The notes under the pieces are model-generated. The model saw only the letters and a program-made list of their open reading frames with translations. It did no database searches and had not been told where the DNA came from. Source: Gardnerella massiliensis (GTDB lineage: Bacteria > Actinomycetota > Actinomycetes > Actinomycetales > Bifidobacteriaceae). Taken from it: 64,000 nucleotides of DNA. The position numbers and the translations under genes were made by a program. Shown piece after piece: positions 47,201 to 53,361 of this stretch (position 1 is the stretch's first letter; each line of letters opens with the position of its first letter). The stretch spans positions 1-64,000 of the forward strand of contig NZ_LRTV01000010.1 of NCBI RefSeq assembly GCF_003408845.1, read 5' to 3'.

Positions 47201-47403
47201 CATCTTCCAAAGCGGTGGATAAAGACAACAATCTCAATATTCAAGACTTCCAAATCGGCGACAAAATTACGCACGATACTTACGGTTTGGGCACTATTGT
47301 TGCCACGCAAGACAAAGGTCGCAACTCTATTATTACCGTTGATTTTGGTTCTGACGGTGTAAAACGACTTATGCTGCGTGTAGCTCCTATAGAGAAACTA
47401 TGA
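44299..47403 (+). CDS. pcrA: UvrD/PcrA-type ATP-dependent DNA helicase with repetitive tails
   Basis: Superfamily 1A 3' to 5' helicase for repair and replication-conflict resolution. 1034 aa. Walker A GAGAGSGKTRVL near residue 175, motif II VDEYQDTN near 385, SDQSIYAFRGAD, and TLMTLHTAKGLEYPVVFLTG near 750. The last about 50 residues (GDKITHDTYGLGTIVATQD) match the Tudor-like RNA-polymerase-binding end of PcrA. Unusual: the N-terminus has seven 6-residue repeats (EAYQNS/GAYQSS type, 18-bp DNA units 44386-44511), and residues about 895-950 are SSYG repeats. GGAGAG supports the ATG at 44299. Confidence 0.93.
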   Translation: MCDYGYVSDLLGDPVDNAAGSASAQANDSEAYQNSEAYQSSEAYQNSGAYQSSDAYQNSEAYQNSGAYQSDEDVYANAADINDYSNYGYDEYADAYAQEYAPSSVPTEGYAPAEGYVPEENSNPTAANSAADYPDVTYPTVSSPRIVVDASTLIEGLNPQQSKAVQYDGPALLIGAGAGSGKTRVLTRRIAWILSQKGAWPSQILAITFTNKAAAEMRERLAKLIGSEASSMWVSTFHSACVKILRRSGQSIGLTSGFSIYDTADCERLIKIIATELNVDIKRFTPRSILGKISDCKNSLISWREQLDMYANDYKPGVLGQQIAHAGNADAVYATIYAEYQHRLAQANAVDFDDLIMRTVQLMREAPEVAKYYRHKFRYILVDEYQDTNHAQYELIRELAGVDVKQNSANVTQSSTNVAQQQRTDSPASITVVGDSDQSIYAFRGADIRNIQDFEKDFPNATTIMLEQNYRSTQTILDAANAVISHNQGRKPKKLWTALGQGAPITGYAADSAQQEAAWVAQEIARLAGEEGVAYSDMAIMYRANAQSRSLEDALMKAGLPYQLVGGTKFYERREVKDALAYLQSMANPDDDVNMRRILNVPKRGLGARAEALLTLYAQTQGVSFWQALEHLESIDGMPTRTASKLKEFRELMHNLMTCMQDNDSKPSKVIDSILKDSGLLEDLQRSEDPQDASRVDNLSQLQSVAAEYEQNTPDASVAGFLETTALVADSDQLPDESEDTGKVTLMTLHTAKGLEYPVVFLTGMEQGTFPHARALEDDGELCEERRLAYVGITRAKQRLYVTRAAVRAQWGQAQDMLPSQFLDEIPDNLIDWKRREADVERLGVSGMRRGDSDFGGDSDFGGDFGGWDDDYSDAFSDKTTFGGSAYGSGKSYGKSKSYGSKSHSSSYGSSYGSSYGSSYGSSRGSSYGSRSKWSKSSAVTTRKTTARSATKPLAKSGSMSAIASSSASSKAVDKDNNLNIQDFQIGDKITHDTYGLGTIVATQDKGRNSIITVDFGSDGVKRLMLRVAPIEKL
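44386..44511 (+). repeat. 18-bp tandem repeat inside pcrA
   Basis: Seven consecutive units of GAGGCTTACCAAAATAGT and close variants, all in frame. Confidence 0.92.
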
Positions 47404-47818
47404 AATTTTGTTTTACGTAGCTTACTTTACGTAACTCACTTTTTTGTAGCTTACTTTACGTAGCTTGTTTTACGTAGCTTTAGCAACAGCGACTATTGGT
47501 AATAATGTCATAATTAGCGCTGTAATTATATACACGAAAACAAAATATTCAAGACTTGTTTTCTCTTAAACTATACGAAAAAATGTAAAAGTAAACGAAA
47601 ATATAACTTCAAAACATTAATAGTTGAGGGGAACTATTGCGGGCGCTTGGGTGCGGGTGCTTGATTGTGAATATTGGAAAGTTATCGATTTTCGTACACG
47701 CAAAATAAAGATGTAACGAAGGCGTGGTGCTCGCAAACGTGAGTGCCGTAAGGCGTGTGACATTAAAGACAATGTGACACTGAAAGATTAATAACATACA
47801 TGTAATGAGGTTATTATT
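47404..47818. other. Gap between pcrA and the DUF4418 gene
   Basis: No gene supported. It begins with several TTTACGTAGCTTAC-like units (47411-47482). A small hairpin, AATAGTT/AACTATT, is at 47619-47638. The promoter of the downstream operon probably lies in its last 100 bp. Confidence 0.4.
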
Positions 47819-48268
47819 ATGAAGAATAAATTATTCGCATCAATTCCAGCTATTATTTTCGGCGCGTTGATTGCTATTGCGCCATTAACGTTTGCGAAAC
47901 CATGCGCAACCGGAGGAATGGGCAAAGGCGGAAGTATGCACAAAATGCCTATGATGATGCAGCCTATGGCCTGCTACTATACGGGCCGTGCAGCTATTGG
48001 AATTGGCGTAGTTATTGCAGTTCTTGGCATTATTGCGCTGTTCGTTAAAGAACAGATTCGCGCCGGCTTGAACATTGCTGTAATTGTGAACGCTTTGCTT
48101 ATGCTTTCTGTCACAACATTCCTTATTGGCGTATGCAAAAGTCCTATGATGCACTGCGCGTCGGTTATGCGTCCAACGTTGATTGTGTTTTCCGCGCTGG
48201 CATTGGTGTTCGCAGCTGTTTCCGTGTATCTCGACACCAAGTCTTCTTGCGAGTGTGCAGCTAAGTAA
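47819..48268 (+). CDS. DUF4418 family membrane protein
   Basis: 149 aa with four hydrophobic segments (about 7-26, 58-80, 86-106 and 120-140). Between the first and second is a loop rich in Met, Cys, His and Gly (CATGGMGKGG, MHKMPMMMQPMAC), and a second MMHC pair lies near residue 118. DUF4418 proteins are found next to FtsX-type permeases and their ATPases, as here. The Met/His/Cys loop suggests metal contact, but this is inference. Confidence 0.75.
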   Translation: MKNKLFASIPAIIFGALIAIAPLTFAKPCATGGMGKGGSMHKMPMMMQPMACYYTGRAAIGIGVVIAVLGIIALFVKEQIRAGLNIAVIVNALLMLSVTTFLIGVCKSPMMHCASVMRPTLIVFSALALVFAAVSVYLDTKSSCECAAK

Positions 48269-48332
48269 TAACGAAGCTAAGTAATAACGCAATTAATTAA
48301 ACAAATATAGAAAATTTTAGTAAGTATTTACT

Positions 48333-49544
48333 ATGCGCACTATTACATTGAAGCGATTGCCGCTGGAGAATATTAAACGCAAACCTTTACGCACTTGCGC
48401 ACTTATAGTGGTAGCTGCATGCTTGTCTGCAATATTTTTTGGCGGCTCGCTTCTTTCCATGAATCTTGCGCAAGGTTTAAACAGTATGCGCGCCCGAATG
48501 GGAGCCGACATTATGGTTATCCCAAACGGCACGCATACTAAAGCCGAGGCGCTTCTAACAAACGGTGGATCAAGTACTTTCTATTTCACCAACGATATTG
48601 AGAATTTAGTGAGACGTTCGCCGGGCGTTCAAAAAGCTAGCGCTCAAACCTATATTTCCTCACTTTCTGCAGGATGCTGCGCTGAAAAGCTGCAAATAAT
48701 CGGTTTTGACCCGGATTCAGACTTTGTTATTGGTCCTTGGATTTATTCGCAGCACAAAAAAACTCTACAAAAAGGCGAGATGATTGCTGGAGCAAACGTA
48801 CTCGTTTCCTACATGCATACGGTTCGTCTTTTTGGACATCAGTGGCCCGTAGTTGCGCAGCTTGCAAAAACCGGTACAAGCATTGACAATTCAGTATTCG
48901 TGCGTCGCGAAAGCGTGCCGCAAGTAGTCGAGTACTCTACAAAAGTGCACCACACCGCCATTCCTAAAGAGTACGCAAAAAAAGCAATTTCTGCGGTTTT
49001 AGTAAAAGTGAGCAAAGGTTACAGTGCTAAACAAGTTGCGGAAAATATTCGCAAAACAACCGGGATACCTAGCATAGGTATTGTATTCCCAGGTGGCGTT
49101 ACGGCTACAACTCAAGCTAATCTTGGCGTATTTACGCGCACGCTAACTTTTGTAATTGCGGTGTTCTGGATCGTGGGGCTGCTGGTTTTGATTGCGGTTT
49201 TTGCAACCTCAGTAAACGAACGCAAAAAAGAGTTCGCATCTTTGCGCATATTAGGCGCAACTAGAAAAGTGCTGTTAGGAATAGTCGTTCGAGAATCCGC
49301 AACGCTCGGTTTTGTAGGCGGGGTGATTGGAGTTGCTTCGGCAAGTCTCATACTTTTCCCTTATAGTTCGCTTATTGCGCAACAATTGCAGCTTCCGTAT
49401 TTGGAAGTGACGGCACTGCCTGTAATAGCGCTAATGCTGGCAAGCGTGCTGCTTGCGCTTGTTGCAGTTATTGTAGCTTCCGCGCTCACAACATTGCGCA
49501 TTGCAACTACAGAAACGTATTTAACTTTACGAGCTGGGGAATGA
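48333..49544 (+). CDS. ABC transporter permease, FtsX/MacB-like
   Basis: 403 aa: one membrane segment near the N-terminus (about 22-45), a large extracytoplasmic region (about 50-270), and three C-terminal membrane segments (about 275-300, 325-350, 365-390), the FtsX/MacB plan. Near 305 the cytoplasmic loop reads NERKKEFASLRILGATRKVLL, the typical contact with the ATPase. The stop overlaps the ATPase start by 4 bp. The extracytoplasmic part has a CC pair (SAGCCAEK). Confidence 0.85.
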   Translation: MRTITLKRLPLENIKRKPLRTCALIVVAACLSAIFFGGSLLSMNLAQGLNSMRARMGADIMVIPNGTHTKAEALLTNGGSSTFYFTNDIENLVRRSPGVQKASAQTYISSLSAGCCAEKLQIIGFDPDSDFVIGPWIYSQHKKTLQKGEMIAGANVLVSYMHTVRLFGHQWPVVAQLAKTGTSIDNSVFVRRESVPQVVEYSTKVHHTAIPKEYAKKAISAVLVKVSKGYSAKQVAENIRKTTGIPSIGIVFPGGVTATTQANLGVFTRTLTFVIAVFWIVGLLVLIAVFATSVNERKKEFASLRILGATRKVLLGIVVRESATLGFVGGVIGVASASLILFPYSSLIAQQLQLPYLEVTALPVIALMLASVLLALVAVIVASALTTLRIATTETYLTLRAGE

Positions 49545-50338
49545 ATAGCATGTGCGAAAAATCGGTATCAAATAGCGCAAAGTCGCATTTTGAAGTGCTT
49601 AAATTACGCAATGTAACTCGAGAATTTGTGCGCAGAAAGCACAGATTTGCCGCAGTCAACAACGTAACTTTCTCACTAAACAGTGGCGATTTCGTTGCGA
49701 TTGTAGGAAAATCCGGAAACGGAAAATCTACTTTACTAAATCTGATTGCCGGATTACTTAAGCCAACTCACGGAAGCGTAACGGTTTTAGACAATGAGAT
49801 TTCCGCGCCTGAATTTAGTGATGTGGAAATTTCGAAGTTGCGCGCGAAAAATATAGGTTTTGTAACGCAATCGCAAACCTTATTGCCAAATATTACCGTT
49901 TACGACAACATCCTTTTGCCGGTTGAGATTGCGAAAAGCGACGAAATATCGCAAAAAAGTGGCGAGCGTAAAGGTGAGAATGCTGGCGGTGAGAATGCCG
50001 AAGGTGAGAATGCTGGCGGCAAAGATTACTATTCGGATCGCGCGCTTAATTTTTGTAAACGCCTGAATATTGAAGATTTACTGTGGTGCTACCCAAAGGA
50101 GCTTTCCGGAGGCGAAATGCGACGCGTAATGATTGTGCGCGCACTGATCAATAATCCGCAGTTGCTTATTCTCGACGAGCCTACGGGAGATTTGGATTCC
50201 GAGCATACACACATAGTGTTAGAAATGTTGCGCGAGGCTGCAAATAGCGGTGCGGCTGTGCTTATGGTAACGCACGATTCTGAGGCTGCAAGTTGCGCGG
50301 ACTGCACCTACACGATGGACTTCGGATCTCTCCGCTAA
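49541..50338 (+). CDS. ABC transporter ATPase, LolD/MacB-like
   Basis: 265 aa. Walker A GKSGNGKST near 54, Q-loop FVTQSQTLLP near 108, signature LSGGEMRRVMIVRAL near 189, Walker B LLILDEPTGDLD near 209, H-loop VTHDSEAA. Between the Q-loop and signature an insertion of about 20 residues holds GEN-AGG/AEG repeats from a short DNA repeat (about 49975-50022). It overlaps the permease stop. With the permease and DUF4418 it forms one three-gene operon; the substrate is unknown. Confidence 0.87.
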   Translation: MNSMCEKSVSNSAKSHFEVLKLRNVTREFVRRKHRFAAVNNVTFSLNSGDFVAIVGKSGNGKSTLLNLIAGLLKPTHGSVTVLDNEISAPEFSDVEISKLRAKNIGFVTQSQTLLPNITVYDNILLPVEIAKSDEISQKSGERKGENAGGENAEGENAGGKDYYSDRALNFCKRLNIEDLLWCYPKELSGGEMRRVMIVRALINNPQLLILDEPTGDLDSEHTHIVLEMLREAANSGAAVLMVTHDSEAASCADCTYTMDFGSLR

Positions 50339-50595
50339 TTTATTCTTACTGGTGTGTAGAATCAGAAACGATGCCTATTTTGTGTAGGTATCATCTGGAG
50401 CCTTAGCCCATCAGTGGGTCGGCGCGCGGGAATTATGGCGTTATTTCAACGTTTTACTACTTGCGCGTTCGTGTGTTAGCACGAAGAAGCACTGGAGAGG
50501 CCGGCTCAGCGTGAGTAATTTTTAGGCGATTTTACGATCGAATAAAAACTTGGCTCGCGTTCCGTTCAGATAACGACAGAATTAAAGGATTAGTT
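50339..50595 (+). promoter_or_regulatory. Leader region of rpsD
   Basis: About 255 bp without a gene. It contains a small hairpin TTCGTG/CACGAA (50468-50473/50480-50485) and a GC-rich stretch around 50410-50430. A leader binding S4 for autoregulation is plausible but not demonstrated. Confidence 0.35.
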
Positions 50596-51222
50596 ATGAC
50601 TAACATTCAGCGTTCTCGCCGTCAGGTGCGTCTTTCTCGCGCCCTCGGCATCGCTTTGACCCCAAAGGCTCAGCGTATCTTCGAGAAGCGCCCATATGCT
50701 CCAGGTGAGCACGGCCGCACTCGTCGTCGCACCGAGTCCGATTACGCAGTACGTCTTCGCGAGAAGCAGCGTCTTCGCGCTCAGTACGGCATCTCCGAGA
50801 AGCAGCTTCGTGCTGCTTATGAGAAGGGTACGCACACTGCAGGCCAGACCGGTGACGCAATGCTCACCGATTTGGAAACTCGTCTTGATGCTTTGGTTTT
50901 GCGCGCAGGCTTTGCTCGCACCACCGCCCAGGCTCGTCAGTTTGTTGTACATCGTCATATTTTGGTTGATGGCAATCTTGTTGATCGCCCATCTTACCGT
51001 GTCAAGCCAGGCCAGACCATTCAGGTTCGTGCCAAGAGCCAGACCATGGTTCCATTCCAGATGGCTGCAGAAGGCGTTCATCGCGACGTTTTGCCAGCAG
51101 TTCCTGGTTATCTCGATGTGAATCTTGCCTCTTTGAAGGCTACTTTGACTCGTAAGCCGGAAGTCGATCAGATTCCAGTTGAAGTCAACATTCAGTACGT
51201 CGTCGAATACTACGCTCGTTAA
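50596..51222 (+). CDS. rpsD: 30S ribosomal protein S4
   Basis: Primary 16S rRNA-binding protein of the small subunit. 208 aa. It begins MTNIQRSRRQVRLSRALGI and has the APGEHGRTR block and an S4 RNA-binding domain at about 97-160 (LETRLDALVLRAGFARTTAQ, ARQFVVHRHILVDG). It is a stand-alone rpsD of the actinobacterial type, without zinc cysteines. Leads toward the DUF948-alaS cluster. Confidence 0.97.
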   Translation: MTNIQRSRRQVRLSRALGIALTPKAQRIFEKRPYAPGEHGRTRRRTESDYAVRLREKQRLRAQYGISEKQLRAAYEKGTHTAGQTGDAMLTDLETRLDALVLRAGFARTTAQARQFVVHRHILVDGNLVDRPSYRVKPGQTIQVRAKSQTMVPFQMAAEGVHRDVLPAVPGYLDVNLASLKATLTRKPEVDQIPVEVNIQYVVEYYAR

Positions 51223-51253
51223 TTCGCCGATTTAATTCTTAAGGACATACCGC

Positions 51254-51296
51254 TTGACCCCTGTTGCGCATTTGCGTGGCAGGGGTCAATGCGTTT
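51254..51296 (+). terminator. Probable terminator after rpsD
   Basis: TTGACCCCTG (51254-51263) pairs with CAGGGGTCAA (51280-51289); TGCGTTTT follows, so the T-run is weak. Confidence 0.7.
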
Positions 51297-51299
51297 TAT

Positions 51300-51549
51300 G
51301 GAACATTTGCCGGAGTTTTTTCTCCGGGGTTTGTAGCTGTTTTGGCCAATTTGTGGAACATTTGCGGGATAATCTCCGGTGTTTGTTGCTGAATTTGCGT
51401 AATTATGGAACATTTGCGGGATAATCTCCGGTGTTTGTTGCTGTTTTGGCCGTTTTTTGGAACATTTGCCGGGGATAGTTCCGACGGTTTCTTTACAAGG
51501 CTGTAAAGGAATTGTCGGTTTGGCACTGATATGAAACATTTGCCGGAAA
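51300..51549 (+). repeat. Dispersed 52-bp repeat, array D
   Basis: Unit starts at 51300, 51355, 51407 and 51459 (55, 52, 52 bp), plus an isolated half unit (GAAACATTTGCCGGAAAC) near 51533. The palindrome at 51488-51511 separates the last full unit from the half unit. Confidence 0.92.
51488..51511. promoter_or_regulatory. Palindrome matching the one upstream of the LacI gene
   Basis: TTTCTTTACA, AGGC, TGTAAAGGAA, with an outer CCGAC/GTCGG pair (51481-51485/51514-51518). Same arms as 28188-28211 apart from one base. It lies 78 bp before the phosphatase gene. Confidence 0.5.
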
Positions 51550-51588
51550 CCTGCACGGCTATGTACCGCGTAGTGCAATAATGGAATT

Positions 51589-52263
51589 ATGTTGCTGCAT
51601 CTTTATTTAGTGCGTCATGGACAGACGCTATTTAATCGCTACAATCGCTTGCAAGGCTGGTCAAATTCGCCGCTTACGGAAAAAGGTTTGAGGGATGCCG
51701 ACAGAGCTGCAAAAAAGCTAGAAAATATTACTTTTGCTGCAGCTTACTGTTCGGACACTACGCGTGCGCAAATCACGGCTCAGCGTATTCTTGACGCAAA
51801 CGAGGCCGCTGGTAACGTGCGTCCGAATTTAGTTAGTGATATGCATTTTCGCGAGCAATGCTACGGCTATTTTGAAGGCCAAGATATGCAAATGGCTTGG
51901 TGGGCTGCGGGAGCGCCGCACGGAGCGAATACTTATAACGAAATTGTGGAAAAGTTTGGGTTGGCAGCAACTCGCGACATGCTTAAAGAAGCGGATCCTT
52001 TCCACGATGCCGAGTCGGATATTGAATATTGGACTCGCGTAGAAGGCGGTTTTGCGTTGATTGCTGCTAATTCTTCACTTAACGACGGAGATAATGTGTT
52101 GCAAATTTCGCACGGAAATACGCTTTTGAGTATTATGCACCGTTTTGCGCCTGCCGGCTACGATTTAAGCGAGCGCCCAGCGAACGGAAGCGTAACTAGA
52201 CTCGATTTTGACACTGCTCAGCCTATTGATCAGGCTATTACTATTCAAGGCTACAATGAGTAG
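51589..52263 (+). CDS. Histidine phosphatase family protein (phosphoglycerate mutase-like)
   Basis: 224 aa, cytoplasmic. The phosphohistidine motif LVRHGQTLFNR is at about residues 7-17 and the second catalytic His is in ISHGNTLLS near 165. The LQGWSNSPLTEKG segment is typical of the PhoE/GpmB branch. It is more likely a broad-specificity phosphatase than a glycolytic mutase, because cofactor-dependent mutases have a longer core. ATG at 51589; the ribosome site is weak. Confidence 0.85.
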   Translation: MLLHLYLVRHGQTLFNRYNRLQGWSNSPLTEKGLRDADRAAKKLENITFAAAYCSDTTRAQITAQRILDANEAAGNVRPNLVSDMHFREQCYGYFEGQDMQMAWWAAGAPHGANTYNEIVEKFGLAATRDMLKEADPFHDAESDIEYWTRVEGGFALIAANSSLNDGDNVLQISHGNTLLSIMHRFAPAGYDLSERPANGSVTRLDFDTAQPIDQAITIQGYNE

Positions 52264-52411
52264 ATTTTGCTTTTACTTGCTTAAGTTATATGCGTCTTTA
52301 CCGTTCGTTAGTCTTAAGTCATTGCAAAGGGTTGAGCATGTAGTCTGATTTGCTGTGTTAGCTTTTGACGCGGTGAGATCTTAAGCAAATGTGGTATAGA
52401 AAGAGGTTACG

Positions 52412-52846
52412 ATGAGCGTTGGAGACATAGCCGCTCTTATTGCTGCAATCTCGTTTGCAGTTCTTTCGGGCTTTTTGATTTATCCGTTATTCCGGTTGGG
52501 TAGGTTGTTTGATCAGATTGCGGAAACGGTTAGAAAGTCAGGAGAGCATGCGTTGCCTGCAATCGACGAGTCGGTGACGACTATTAAGCAGGTGAATAAG
52601 ACGTTAGAAGACGTGAATGCGGTTTCTGATGCCACACGCACAACGGTTACGAATATTGGTGCTCTTACCGATTTGTATGGTGCTTTCCTCGGTAAGCCGA
52701 TTGTTAAGATTGCTGCCGCAGGCTACGCTCTTAAAGATACGCTTGCTTCTTTCTTCAACAAGCCAACAGTACCAACAGACGCGTCTAGCGTTGGCCGTCA
52801 TGCTGCAAAAGAATCTTACGATAATTCTGCGAGCAAGGAGGCGTGA
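52412..52846 (+). CDS. DUF948 family protein
   Basis: 144 aa with one N-terminal membrane segment (about 6-28) and a helical, probably coiled-coil remainder (ETVRKSGEHALPAIDESVTTIKQ) resembling small membrane-tethered DUF948 proteins. In actinobacteria it sits between rpsD and alaS, as here. AAAGAGG precedes the ATG. Its function is unknown. It overlaps the next gene by one base. Confidence 0.82.
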   Translation: MSVGDIAALIAAISFAVLSGFLIYPLFRLGRLFDQIAETVRKSGEHALPAIDESVTTIKQVNKTLEDVNAVSDATRTTVTNIGALTDLYGAFLGKPIVKIAAAGYALKDTLASFFNKPTVPTDASSVGRHAAKESYDNSASKEA

Positions 52847-53079
52847 TGTTTAAGCGTTTATTCTGGATGTGCGTTGGCATTGTTGTTGGTGTACTTGCGG
52901 TGACGAAGGCTCGTGCCTACGTGAAAGCGAAAGTTCCGTCTTCTGCGCGTAAGTTTTTGTTCGATCAAGATCCTGAAAATATTACCGTGCGCACTGTAAT
53001 CGGCTTGTTGAAGGATTTTAATACGAGTCGTAAGACGCACGAGAAAGAACTTAATGCTCGTTACGCGCGTCGGCAATGA
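52846..53079 (+). CDS. Small membrane protein, DUF6167-like, upstream of alaS
   Basis: 77 aa: one N-terminal hydrophobic segment (FKRLFWMCVGIVVGVLAV) and a basic tail (KTHEKELNARYARRQ). It is placed like the DUF6167 proteins found between DUF948 and alaS in actinobacteria; sequence resemblance is only to the general pattern. AAGGAGG lies directly upstream; the ATG at 52846 overlaps the previous stop (GTGATG). Confidence 0.7.
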   Translation: MFKRLFWMCVGIVVGVLAVTKARAYVKAKVPSSARKFLFDQDPENITVRTVIGLLKDFNTSRKTHEKELNARYARRQ

Positions 53080-53113
53080 GAAGCACCCATATACTAATTT
53101 CGTATACTAACAT

Positions 53114-53148
53114 CGCGCTACGTAAGTCGTACTTCTTTACGCAGCGCG
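53114..53148 (+). terminator. Hairpin after the DUF6167-like gene
   Basis: CGCGCTACGTAA (53114-53125) pairs with TTACGCAGCGCG (53137-53148) with one mismatch; the following sequence is TTGAAATTTT, so termination is uncertain. The rest of 53080-53361 shows no gene. Confidence 0.45.
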
Positions 53149-53361
53149 TTGAAATTTTACTTAAGTAACATTGCCAATTTTACTTATTCGCCGCTTAATT
53201 TTTAGTTAAGTTAAGTGGTGAAGTACTATATTGAATGTTTGCATGATTGCGTCGCGCATCATGCGGCACGATATTGCGCAACTGTTGCCGCACGCTTGTT
53301 ATGGCTGTTGGCAGCCGTTCAACGTGAGTCTTGCTAACAATTACACAAGGAGTTCGTACGT

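Noticed and set aside
51300-51549. CRISPR array
   Set aside because: The whole unit is conserved, with no alternation of constant repeat and unique spacer, and no cas genes are nearby.
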